A DNA stretch of 64,000 nt, from assembly GCF_000174355.1 (NCBI RefSeq), contig NZ_ACIS01000007.1, positions 124,001 through 188,000 on the forward strand, given 5' to 3'. Within the stretch, counting starts at the first letter, position 1; each line of letters starts with the position of its first letter. A program made the position numbers and the translations under genes. The notes under the pieces were generated by a model that did no database searches, was not told where the DNA came from, and saw nothing but the letters and a program-made list of their open reading frames with translations. This document shows, piece by piece, positions 57,019 through 64,000 of the stretch. This DNA is from Pseudogulbenkiania ferrooxidans 2002 (GTDB taxonomy: Bacteria > Pseudomonadota > Gammaproteobacteria > Burkholderiales > Chromobacteriaceae).

Positions 57019-57792
57019 ATGATTCGAGCCGACCTTCTCCTGGTGGAACAGGGCCTTGCCGCCTCGCGCACCGCTGCCCAGAACCTGATCGCGGCCGGGC
57101 GGGTGAGCGTCGACGACGACGGACGCTGCGTCGTCGTTGCCAAGCCGAGCCTGAAGCTCGCGCCCACGGCGCGCCTACTGGTGACGCCGGACGAGGCCGA
57201 CCGTTTCGTCTCGCGCGGCGGGCTCAAGATGCAGGGCGCGCTGGCGGCGGCCGGGCTCGACGTGAGCGGCATGAGCGCGCTCGACGTCGGCCAATCCACC
57301 GGCGGCTTCACCGACTGCCTGTTGCAGTCCGGGGCGAGCCGCGTGGTGGGGGTGGACGTGGGACACGGCCAGCTCGCCGCCAGGTTGGCCGAAGACCCGC
57401 GCGTCACCTTCTTCGAGGGCGTCAACGCGCGCGCCCTGGACCACGCCGCGCTGTTGGCGGCCAACCAGGGGGGGCCGTTCGAACTGATGGTGTGCGACGT
57501 GTCGTTCATCTCGCTGACCCTGGTGCTGCCCTCGGCGCTGCCCCTGATAGCCCCCGGCGGCTACCTGCTGTCGCTGGTCAAGCCGCAGTTCGAAGTGGGG
57601 CGCTCCGGCATCGGCCGCGGCGGCATCGTCAAGGACGAAGGGCTGTACGACGGGGTGCGCCAGACCATCACCACGCTGGTCGAGCAGCTCGGCTGCGAGG
57701 TGCTGAAGTGGTTCGACAGCCCGATCAAGGGCGGCGACGGCAACCGCGAGTTCTTCGTCTTTGCGCGCCGGCCGCTCCACCCCGTGCGCTGA
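57019..57792 (+). CDS. TlyA family rRNA methyltransferase
   Basis: 257 residues: an N-terminal S4 RNA-binding domain (RADLLLVEQGLAASRTAAQN, VSRGGLKM) and an FtsJ-like SAM domain (ALDVGQSTGGFTDCLLQSGA, GVDVGHGQLA). VCDVSFISLTLVLP and LVKPQFEVGRSGIGRGGIV are family hallmarks. Relatives 2'-O-methylate rRNA, some with haemolysin-like activity. An exact repeat copy encodes RLAE near residue 122. A TTGACA lies upstream at 56958-56963, without a convincing -10. Confidence 0.92.
   Translation: MIRADLLLVEQGLAASRTAAQNLIAAGRVSVDDDGRCVVVAKPSLKLAPTARLLVTPDEADRFVSRGGLKMQGALAAAGLDVSGMSALDVGQSTGGFTDCLLQSGASRVVGVDVGHGQLAARLAEDPRVTFFEGVNARALDHAALLAANQGGPFELMVCDVSFISLTLVLPSALPLIAPGGYLLSLVKPQFEVGRSGIGRGGIVKDEGLYDGVRQTITTLVEQLGCEVLKWFDSPIKGGDGNREFFVFARRPLHPVR
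57382..57393 (+). repeat. Uptake-sequence-like 12-mer, exact
   Basis: AGGTTGGCCGAA, in-frame in the TlyA-family gene, read Arg-Leu-Ala-Glu. Confidence 0.75.
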
Positions 57793-57873
57793 GCCCCGTG
57801 GCGGCGCTGATTCGCGCCCGGTTTAAGCTTATGGCATAATGGCAAACGATTGTTCGAAAGGAGACGCCGACTG

Positions 57874-58188
57874 ATGGCCGAATTTCTGTCGATTATGGCG
57901 GTCGTGATGCTGGCCCTGGTCGCCTGGGTGGTCCGTTCCCGTCGTCCGCCGGCGCGGCGCGTGCCGGCCGATGAGCCGTCCTACGCGCGCCACACCCAGA
58001 CCCGCGCCATCGACGTGCCGTCGCAGATGACCGGGCGCGACTACGGCATCCTGCTGCGTGCCGCGCACGGCGACCGCAGCCGCCTGGAAACCTGGGTGTT
58101 GGCCGAGCAGCAGCGCGCCACGCCGCCGCTCAGCCGCGACGAGGCGATGGAGCGCCTGGCCGAAAGGCTGCGCCTGTCGCGCAGCTGA
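57874..58188 (+). CDS. Small membrane-anchored protein, unknown function
   Basis: 104 residues: an N-terminal membrane segment (FLSIMAVVMLALVAWVV) then a basic Arg/Pro stretch and a soluble C-terminal helix region (GRDYGILLRAAHGDRSRLET, RDEAMERLAERLRLSRS). AAAGGAGACGCC precedes the ATG. I do not recognise a family. It lies 82 bases after the TlyA gene and is followed by a terminator. Confidence 0.7.
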   Translation: MAEFLSIMAVVMLALVAWVVRSRRPPARRVPADEPSYARHTQTRAIDVPSQMTGRDYGILLRAAHGDRSRLETWVLAEQQRATPPLSRDEAMERLAERLRLSRS

Positions 58189-58206
58189 GCCCGTTACGCG
58201 AAAACC

Positions 58207-58235
58207 AAACAGCCCCGGCGTGCCGGGGCTGTTTT
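58207..58235. terminator. Bidirectional terminator between two convergent genes
   Basis: A perfect 13-bp stem, AAACAGCCCCGGC and GCCGGGGCTGTTT, with a 2-base loop, A-rich on the left and T-rich on the right. Confidence 0.9.
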
Positions 58236-58248
58236 GCTGGGGGCCGCT

Positions 58249-59598
58249 TCAGGCCAAGAGCCCGAGGTGGCGCCGCTCCCACGGCGTGATCTGGTGCTGG
58301 AAGTCGAGCAGTTCCAGCTCCTTCACCGCCAGGTAGGCCGGCACGAACTCGCTGCCGAACAGCCGCTCCGCGCAGGGGGAGGCGCGCATGGCGGCGAGCG
58401 CGGCGTCCAGCGTGGCGGGCAGGCTGGTGTCGCCCTGCCGGAACACGTTGCCGCTCACCGGCGGATCCGGCGTCAGGTGCTCGGCGATGCCCGCCAGCCC
58501 GGCGCCCAGGCTCGCCGCCAGCGCCAGGTAGGGGTTGGCGTCGGCGCCGGGCAGGCGGTTCTCGACCCGGCGCGCCTCCGCGCCGCAGCGCGGCACGCGC
58601 AGCCCGACCGAGCGGTTGTCCTCGCCCCAGGCCAGGTTGACCGGCGCCGCCAGGCCCTTGACGAAACGGCGGTAGGAGTTGGGGTTGGGGCAGAACAGCG
58701 GCAGCAGCAGCGGCAGGTAACGCTGCAGGCCGGCGATGAAGTGCAGCAACAACGCGCTGTTGCTGCCGTCGGCGCGACCGAACAGGTTATGGCCGTGCCT
58801 GTCGACCAGGCTCTGGTGCAGATGCATCGAGCTGCCCGGCTCACCCTCCAGCGGCTTGGCCATGCACACCGCCGACAGGCCGTGGCGGTGCGCGGTTTCC
58901 TTCAGCAGGTACTTGAACAAGAACATCTGGTCGGCCAGGCGCAGCGCGTCGCCGTGGCGCAGGTTGATCTCGAACTGGCTCGGTCCCATCTCGTGCAGGA
59001 AGGTGTCGCTGGCGATGCCGAGCCGCTCGCAGCCGCGGTAGACCTCGTCGAAGAACGGCGCGAGGTCGTTGCGCGCCGACAGGCTGAAGGCATCGCCGCC
59101 GGCCTCGCGCCGCCCGCCGCGCAGCGCCGGCGACTGGAACGGGGCGGCGTCGCCGTCGTGCGCGGCGAACAGGTAGAACTCCAGCTCCGGCGCCACTACC
59201 GGGCTGAGGCCGTGCGCGGCGTAGTCGGCCAGCACGCGCTGCAGCGCGCTGCGTGGCGCCAGTGGCGACAAGCTGCCGCCGTGGTCGACGTTGTCGCAGA
59301 TCACCACGGCGCGCGGGGTGTCGCTCCAGGGGGCGCGGCGCAGCGTGGCCAGATCCGGGCGCAGCACGACGTCCGGGTCCTGCTCGCCGTAGAAGCGGTA
59401 GTCGGGATAGGCGCCGGTGCAGGCCTGCACCGCCACGGCGCGGGGAATGCGGACTTCCTGGCCGTGGGCGAAGGCGAGGGCGGGGAGGGTCTTGCCGCGC
59501 GGGAAGCCAGTGAGGTCGGCGAACACCAGTTCGACCTCGCACACGCCTTCGGCGCGCAGCCATTCGGCCTGGGCGGCCGGCAGGGCGGTAGCGGACAT
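58249..59598 (-). CDS. Glutamine synthetase family protein (gamma-glutamylpolyamine synthetase-like)
   Basis: 449 residues. VELVFADLTGFPRGKTLP begins the GS beta-grasp, and APELEFYLF, GPSQFEINLRHG, GSSMHLHQSL, NPNSYRRFVKGLAAPVNLAW and NRSVGLRVP are the catalytic GS blocks. The subfamily lacks the adenylylation loop of GlnA and resembles PuuA-type enzymes that glutamylate polyamines. No other puu gene is adjacent, so the substrate is inferred. Start: ATG 59598. Confidence 0.85.
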   Translation of the reverse strand: MSATALPAAQAEWLRAEGVCEVELVFADLTGFPRGKTLPALAFAHGQEVRIPRAVAVQACTGAYPDYRFYGEQDPDVVLRPDLATLRRAPWSDTPRAVVICDNVDHGGSLSPLAPRSALQRVLADYAAHGLSPVVAPELEFYLFAAHDGDAAPFQSPALRGGRREAGGDAFSLSARNDLAPFFDEVYRGCERLGIASDTFLHEMGPSQFEINLRHGDALRLADQMFLFKYLLKETAHRHGLSAVCMAKPLEGEPGSSMHLHQSLVDRHGHNLFGRADGSNSALLLHFIAGLQRYLPLLLPLFCPNPNSYRRFVKGLAAPVNLAWGEDNRSVGLRVPRCGAEARRVENRLPGADANPYLALAASLGAGLAGIAEHLTPDPPVSGNVFRQGDTSLPATLDAALAAMRASPCAERLFGSEFVPAYLAVKELELLDFQHQITPWERRHLGLLA

Positions 59599-59675
59599 GA
59601 TTCGTCCCTTGTGGGGCGGTGGCCGGGTTTCCGTCGCCACCGCGTCGCGCCGCTAGCGGGCGGCGCGCACCGGGG

Positions 59676-61391
59676 TCACAGCACCCACTGCGGCTTGCCG
59701 AGCTTCTCCACCAGGATGCGCCAGGCCTGCAGCAGTTTCTGGAACTTGTTGTTGGCCGGGGCCAGCTCGCGCGCCTTCTTCAGCAGCTCGTGGGCGCGGC
59801 GCATGTGGCTCTCGTGCCAGCCGTTGCGGTGCACATAGGCCAGCGTGGCGTTGACCAGGTTGAGCATCACCTGCAGGTTGCCCGGCATGTCTTCGTGCGC
59901 CTTGGCGAAGCGCTCGATGGCCTGCTCGAACTGGCCGGCCTGGGCGGCGCGCACCGCCTCGTTGTTGAGTTCGATCACCGACTGCACGTTGCTGGCGATG
60001 AGCTGGTGGCCGGCGTCGCGGCGGCCGACGTCCTCGAACAGGTCGCCGATCTGGCCCAGCAGGGTCTCGTCGTCGTGGTGGTTGCGCACCAGCGCCTGCA
60101 TCGCGGCGTCGCCGGCGTCCTGCTGCCCCTGGGCGTAGCAGGCGCGGGCGAACTCCATCTGCGCCTCGGGCGGCAGCCCGGCACCGAGCGTGGCGAAGCG
60201 CGCCTGCGCCTCGTTCAGCAGCTGGGCGGCGCGCTGGCGGTTGCCGCTCTTGAGCTGCAGCTGGCTGTCGCAGACGTCCGCCATCCATTCGCCCACCTCG
60301 TTGTAGCGGTAGTCACGGCGCAGGCTGGCGACGGTGCGTGCGGCGGCGCCGTGCTCGCCCTGCGCCATCTGGACGCGCGCCAGCATGGCGTAGTGGGTGG
60401 GGTGGCGGTGCCAGGTGTACTTGGCGATTTCCAGCGTCTCGCGGCTGGCGGCCTCGGCGGTGGCGAGGTCGTGGTTCTTCAGCGCCACTTCGGCCAGCTG
60501 TTTCTGGCGCCGGATTACCACCGGCGACAGCCGGGTGGCGCTGGCCAGCATCTGCTGCGCCTTGTCCAGTTCGTGGTTGGTCTGGTGCAGCCGGGCGAGC
60601 CAGTCGTAGGCTTCCATCACCCGGTCGTTCTCGCGCAGCACCTCTTCGAACAGCAGGCGCGCTTCGTCGTAGGCCTTCTGCCCGGTCAGCGCCTTGGCCA
60701 GGCCCAGCTTGGCCCACGGCACGGTCTTGATGCGCAGCACGTCCATGTAGAGCGCGCGGGCGGTGTCGTAGTCGCCGATCTTGAGCGACAGCGAGCCCTT
60801 CAGCTTCATGAAGTCGAGCGCGAATTCGCTCCGCTCGCCGATCTTGCGGCTGCAGGCGTCGATGGCGGAGAGGTATTCGTGGCGCATCACCGCCTCGTCG
60901 ACGATGCGGAACGCCTCGCGCCGGCGCATGGCGCGCTCCAGCCGCTGCGCCAGCACCTCGCCGGTGAAGGGCTTGAGCAGGTAGTCGTCGGGGGCCTGTT
61001 CGGCGGCCGAGATCACGCGCTGGGCGCGGCGCTCGCCGGTGACGATCATGAACACGCACGACTGCTTGATCAGGTTGCGCTCCTTGACCTCTTCAAACAG
61101 GTACAAGCCGTCGTAGCCGTTGCCGAGGTCGTAGTCGCACAGCACCACGTCGAACTCGTACTTGGCGAGCTTGGCCAGCGCGTCGCTCGCCTTGCTGGCG
61201 TATTCGACCTTCTCGGCGCCGAACGAGGACAGCGTCATCGCCAGCGCGCGCTGCATTTCCGGCACGCTGTCGATGATCAGGAACAGCCGCTTGGCGTAGG
61301 GGTCGGCCATGGGCTGCTCGGCCGGACGCGCGCCCTTGTACGCCGAGGCGATGCTGTGAAACGAGGTGGACTGCGGCTTGAGATCGCTCAT
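59676..61391 (-). CDS. Response regulator with C-terminal TPR domain
   Basis: 571 residues. A receiver domain spans about residues 35-155: LFLIIDSVPEMQRAL, phosphoacceptor Asp in VVLCDYDLGNGYDG, VTGERRAQ and the switch Lys in DDYLLKPFTGEVLAQ. The remaining 400 residues are tetratricopeptide helices (KAYDEARLLFEEVLREND). There is no DNA-binding domain, so it probably acts through protein contacts. No histidine kinase is adjacent. It lies 34 bases downstream of uvrD. Confidence 0.88.
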   Translation of the reverse strand: MSDLKPQSTSFHSIASAYKGARPAEQPMADPYAKRLFLIIDSVPEMQRALAMTLSSFGAEKVEYASKASDALAKLAKYEFDVVLCDYDLGNGYDGLYLFEEVKERNLIKQSCVFMIVTGERRAQRVISAAEQAPDDYLLKPFTGEVLAQRLERAMRRREAFRIVDEAVMRHEYLSAIDACSRKIGERSEFALDFMKLKGSLSLKIGDYDTARALYMDVLRIKTVPWAKLGLAKALTGQKAYDEARLLFEEVLRENDRVMEAYDWLARLHQTNHELDKAQQMLASATRLSPVVIRRQKQLAEVALKNHDLATAEAASRETLEIAKYTWHRHPTHYAMLARVQMAQGEHGAAARTVASLRRDYRYNEVGEWMADVCDSQLQLKSGNRQRAAQLLNEAQARFATLGAGLPPEAQMEFARACYAQGQQDAGDAAMQALVRNHHDDETLLGQIGDLFEDVGRRDAGHQLIASNVQSVIELNNEAVRAAQAGQFEQAIERFAKAHEDMPGNLQVMLNLVNATLAYVHRNGWHESHMRRAHELLKKARELAPANNKFQKLLQAWRILVEKLGKPQWVL

Positions 61392-61425
61392 CGGGGTATC
61401 TTCCGGCAACGGTGCACGGCGGCCG

Positions 61426-63573
61426 TCAGGCCGCGCTGAGCTTGGCGTAACGCAGGTCCAGCCATTTCAGGCCGTGTTCGGCGAAGTTGATGTGCAGGCG
61501 CACGTCGTCGCCGCCGCCTTCGGCGTCGATCACCACCCCCAGCCCGAACTTGGCGTGCGTCACCGACTGGCCGATGGCGAAGCCCTTGAGGTTGGCCGAA
61601 GGGCGGCTCGGCGGCGGCTGCTCCAGCCAGGGCGCACGCGCGTTATGCGAGACCGGTAACGGTTTCACTGTAGCAGACAGCACGTGCAGCAGCTGGCCCG
61701 GCACCTCGTCGACGAAGCGCGAGCGGATCGGGTAGCGGCTCAGGCCGTGCAGCATGCGGCTCTGCGCCGAGCTGAGGTAGAGCCGTTTGCGCGCGCGCGT
61801 CACCGCGACGTACATCAGGCGCCGCTCCTCCTCCAGCCCCTTGGGATCGTTGAAGCTGTTCTCGTGCGGGAACAGCCCTTCCTCCAACCCGGACACGAAC
61901 ACCGCGTCGAACTCCAGCCCCTTGGCGGCGTGTACCGTCATCAGCTGCAGCGCGTCCTGGCCGGCCTCGGCCTGGTGCTCGCCGGCTTCCAGGCTGGCGG
62001 CGCTGAGAAATTCCACCACCGCCTGCTCCGGGTCCTGCGGGAAGAAGCCGGCGGCGGCGTTGATCAGTTCGTCGAGGTTGGCGAGGCGCTCCTCGCTCTC
62101 CTTCTTGTCGGCCTCGTACATCGCCTTGAGGCCGGAATCGTCGAGCAGCAGGCTGACGGTCTCGGCCAGGTTCAGCGTGGAGGTGCGCGCGCGCAGCTGG
62201 TCGATCAAGAGCACGAACTTGCCCAGACTGGCGGCGGCGCGGCCGCTGCCGGAGGCGCAGGCGGCCTGCCACAGGCTGATGCCCTGCTCGCGACTGGCGG
62301 CCTGCAGGCCTTCCACGGTGCGCGCGCCGATGCCGCGCGCCGGGATGTTGATCACGCGCAAGAGCGCGTTGTCGTCGTCCGGGTTGGCGATCAGGCGCAG
62401 GTAGGCCAGCGCGTGCTTGATCTCCTGGCGCTCGAAGAAGCGCAGCCCGCCGTACACGCGGTACGGCAGCTTGGCGTTGACCAGGGCGTGCTCGAGCGCG
62501 CGGCTCTGGGCGTTGGAACGGTACAGCACGGCGATGTCGGAGAGGCGCCAGCCGTCGCGCTGGAGCGCCTTGACCTCGTCGCAGATGAACTCGGCCTCGT
62601 CGCCATCGGAATAGGCGTCGTAGAGGCGGATCGGTTCGCCCTCGCCGGCCTCGGTCCACAGGTTCTTGCCGAGCCGGCCGTCGTTCTTCTCGATCAGCGC
62701 GTTGGCGGCGGTCAGGATGTTGCCGGCCGAGCGGTAGTTCTGCTCCAGCCGCACCGGGCCGTCGATGCCGAAGTCGACCAGCAGCGAGCGCATGTTGCCG
62801 ACCTCGGCGCCGCGGAAGGCGTAGATGCTCTGGTCGTCGTCGCCCACCGCGAACAGCGCGTTGTCGCGCCCGGCCAAGAGCTTGAGCCAGGCGTACTGCA
62901 GGCGGTTGGTGTCCTGGAACTCGTCCACCAGGATGAAGCGGAAGCGGCTCTTGTAGTGCTCGGCCAGCGCGGCGTTGCGCGACAGCACCTCGTAGCTGCG
63001 CAGCAGCAGCTCGGCGAAATCCACCACGCCCTCGCGCTGGCACTGCGCGTCGTAGGCGGCGTAGAGCTCGATCAGCTTCTTGGTGTAGGCGTCGTGCGCC
63101 GACAGCGCGTCGGCGCGCACGCCGGATTCCTTGTTGCCGTTGATGAAGTTCTGCACCGCGCGCGGCGGGAATTTTTCGTCGGAGACGTCGAGGCTCTTCA
63201 GCAGGCGCTTGATCGCCGCCTGCTGGTCGGCCGAGTCGAGGATCTGGAAGGTGCTGGGCAGCCCGGCGTCGCGGTAGTGGGCGCGCAGGAAGCGGTTGCA
63301 CAGGCCGTGGAAGGTGCCGATCCACATGGTCTTGACGTTGACCGGGATCATCGCGCCGAGCCGCGTCTGCATCTCGCGCGCCGCCTTGTTGGTGAAGGTC
63401 ACGGCGAGGATGCCGGCCGGGCTGACCTGGCCAGTCTGGATCAGCCAGGCGATGCGCGTGGTCAGCACCCGCGTCTTGCCGCTGCCGGCGCCGGCCAGCA
63501 CCAGCGCGCTCTTGGCGGGCCAGGTGACGGCGGAGAGTTGTTCGGGGTTGAGGCCGGAGAGCAGATCGGACAT
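61426..63573 (-). CDS. uvrD: DNA helicase II, UvrD
   Basis: 715 residues, superfamily 1 helicase. Q-motif LNPEQLSAV, Walker A AGAGSGKTRVLTTR, FTNKAAREM, WIGTFHGLCNRFLR, DEFQDTN (Walker B), GDDDQSIYAFRGAEV, EQNYRS, MTVHAAKGLEFDAVFV and YVAVTRARKRLYLSSA follow in order. The C-terminal region near residue 700 is tudor-like (GQSVTHAKFGLGVVIDAEG). It acts in nucleotide excision and mismatch repair. An exact repeat copy lies antisense near its 3' end. Confidence 0.97.
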   Translation of the reverse strand: MSDLLSGLNPEQLSAVTWPAKSALVLAGAGSGKTRVLTTRIAWLIQTGQVSPAGILAVTFTNKAAREMQTRLGAMIPVNVKTMWIGTFHGLCNRFLRAHYRDAGLPSTFQILDSADQQAAIKRLLKSLDVSDEKFPPRAVQNFINGNKESGVRADALSAHDAYTKKLIELYAAYDAQCQREGVVDFAELLLRSYEVLSRNAALAEHYKSRFRFILVDEFQDTNRLQYAWLKLLAGRDNALFAVGDDDQSIYAFRGAEVGNMRSLLVDFGIDGPVRLEQNYRSAGNILTAANALIEKNDGRLGKNLWTEAGEGEPIRLYDAYSDGDEAEFICDEVKALQRDGWRLSDIAVLYRSNAQSRALEHALVNAKLPYRVYGGLRFFERQEIKHALAYLRLIANPDDDNALLRVINIPARGIGARTVEGLQAASREQGISLWQAACASGSGRAAASLGKFVLLIDQLRARTSTLNLAETVSLLLDDSGLKAMYEADKKESEERLANLDELINAAAGFFPQDPEQAVVEFLSAASLEAGEHQAEAGQDALQLMTVHAAKGLEFDAVFVSGLEEGLFPHENSFNDPKGLEEERRLMYVAVTRARKRLYLSSAQSRMLHGLSRYPIRSRFVDEVPGQLLHVLSATVKPLPVSHNARAPWLEQPPPSRPSANLKGFAIGQSVTHAKFGLGVVIDAEGGGDDVRLHINFAEHGLKWLDLRYAKLSAA
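61589..61600 (+). repeat. Uptake-sequence-like 12-mer, exact
   Basis: AGGTTGGCCGAA on the plus strand, antisense in uvrD, where the coding strand reads Pro-Ser-Ala-Asn-Leu. Confidence 0.75.
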
Positions 63574-63674
63574 GGCGGGGCAGCAATCGTCAAAACGCCG
63601 ATTTTACCCCAGCGCGCCGCCGCCCGTACGGACGGATCGAAGCGCCTCGCCACGGCGGCCGTTGCGTAGACAAA

Positions 63675-63686
63675 AGGTTGGCCGAA
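63675..63686 (+). repeat. Uptake-sequence-like 12-mer, exact, left arm of terminator
   Basis: AGGTTGGCCGAA, intergenic. Confidence 0.78.
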
Positions 63687-63693
63687 GCGGGGC

Positions 63694-63705
63694 TTTGGCC
63701 AACCT
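63694..63705 (-). repeat. Uptake-sequence-like 12-mer, one mismatch, right arm of terminator
   Basis: TTTGGCCAACCT on the plus strand; its single mismatch becomes a G-T pair in the hairpin. Confidence 0.6.
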
Positions 63706-63722
63706 TGGGGCATCGTGAGGCC

Positions 63723-64000
63723 CTAGCCCTTCACCCCCAGCTCGCGCAGCCGCTCGGCGAGATAGCTGCCGGCGCTGTAGCGTTGCGACAGCACCACCTC
63801 GTCGCGCGGGTGCAGGAACAGGGGCAGCGCGACGCGGCTCCTGGCGGCGGCTTCGCCCACCGGGTTGACCACGCGGTGCAGCGTGGACGGGTAGTAGCCG
63901 CGCGAGGCTTCGGCCAACATGTCGCCGGTGTTGATCACCAGCGTGCCGAAGTCGCACGGCACGTCCTGCCACTGGCCGTCGCGCCCCTGCACCTGCAGCC
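63723..64000 (-). CDS. Isopenicillin N synthase-like 2OG-Fe(II) oxygenase, C-terminal part
   Basis: About 92 residues of the C-terminus are visible; the start lies beyond the window. LQVQGRDGQWQDVP and LVINTGDMLAEASRGYYPS, then TLHRVVNP with the metal His and RVALPLFLHPRDE (Arg for 2OG binding) are typical of the isopenicillin N synthase-type dioxygenases. Substrate unknown. A one-mismatch repeat copy encodes MLAE. Confidence 0.85.
   Translation of the reverse strand, partial: LQVQGRDGQWQDVPCDFGTLVINTGDMLAEASRGYYPSTLHRVVNPVGEAAARSRVALPLFLHPRDEVVLSQRYSAGSYLAERLRELGVKG
63909..63920 (-). repeat. Uptake-sequence-like 12-mer, one mismatch
   Basis: ATGTTGGCCGAA on the minus strand, in-frame in the oxygenase gene, read Met-Leu-Ala-Glu. 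Confidence 0.45.

Larger units (their letters stand above)
63674..63706 (-). terminator. Terminator formed by an inverted pair of uptake-sequence-like repeats
   Basis: AAGGTTGGCCGAAG (63674-63687) and CTTTGGCCAACCTT (63693-63706) pair over 14 positions (one G-T) around a CGGGG loop. On the minus strand the stem is followed by TTTT, which fits a terminator for the oxygenase gene ending at 63723. The left arm holds an exact 12-mer and the right arm a one-mismatch copy, inverted. Confidence 0.85.

Overview
The window is a high-GC (about two-thirds G+C by eye), gene-dense, chromosome-type segment from a Gram-negative betaproteobacterium. The gene order (mreBCD-mrdA-rodA facing gatCAB, followed by a complete mraZ-to-lpxC division and cell-wall cluster) and the protein sequences fit the order Neisseriales outside the classical Neisseriaceae, i.e. 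a Chromobacterium-like organism. The genus assignment is inference. No prophage, transposase, CRISPR array, tRNA or rRNA was seen.

Layout. 1-4.8 kb: truncated dinB, a SelW/Rdx-type protein, a large CHASE4-GAF-GGDEF-EAL signalling protein and a PCu(A)C copper chaperone, all on the minus strand. 4.9-8.4 kb: MarC-family protein, AraC regulator with azlCD exporter genes, and an EAL-related small protein. 8.7-14.3 kb (minus): the rod-shape operon mreB-mreC-mreD-mrdA-rodA. 14.5-17.9 kb: gatCAB for Glu-tRNA/Asp-tRNA amidation. 18.1-36.0 kb: mraZ, rsmH, ftsL, ftsI, murE, murF, mraY, murD, ftsW, murG, murC, ddlB, ftsQ, ftsA, ftsZ, lpxC, with overlapping or tightly spaced genes behind a strong promoter carrying four MraZ boxes. 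Together these two blocks make, flip, polymerise and position peptidoglycan. 36-41.4 kb: moaC with a secreted ParB-like protein, a DMT transporter, CNP1-like and NRDE-family proteins, a TusA-like protein and pyrC. 41.7-45.9 kb: an RND efflux adaptor and pump. 46-64 kb: mixed metabolism and housekeeping (tcdA, LysR/EamA pair, tautomerase, ltaE, hydrolase, prolyl oligopeptidase, two outer-membrane proteins, a frameshifted yceH, tlyA-type methyltransferase, glutamine synthetase family, response regulator-TPR protein, uvrD, and a partial 2OG oxygenase).

The most striking signal is not a gene. A 12-base word, AGGTTGGCCGAA, occurs 11 times exactly and 8 more times with one mismatch, where base composition predicts far fewer than one exact copy. 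Seven exact copies lie in-frame in unrelated proteins, always read AGG-TTG-GCC-GAA (Arg-Leu-Ala-Glu). Others sit just upstream of start codons, and one pair forms an inverted-repeat terminator. The word matches known Neisseriaceae DNA uptake sequences at 9 of 12 positions (compared from memory of published dialects), so it is a good candidate for a DNA-uptake-sequence dialect in this lineage.

A second layer is a set of palindromic or terminally inverted, MITE-like intergenic elements (8.5, 16.3, 28.1, 36.3, 41.5 and 47.6 kb) and a hairpin-rich leader at 50.2-50.5 kb.
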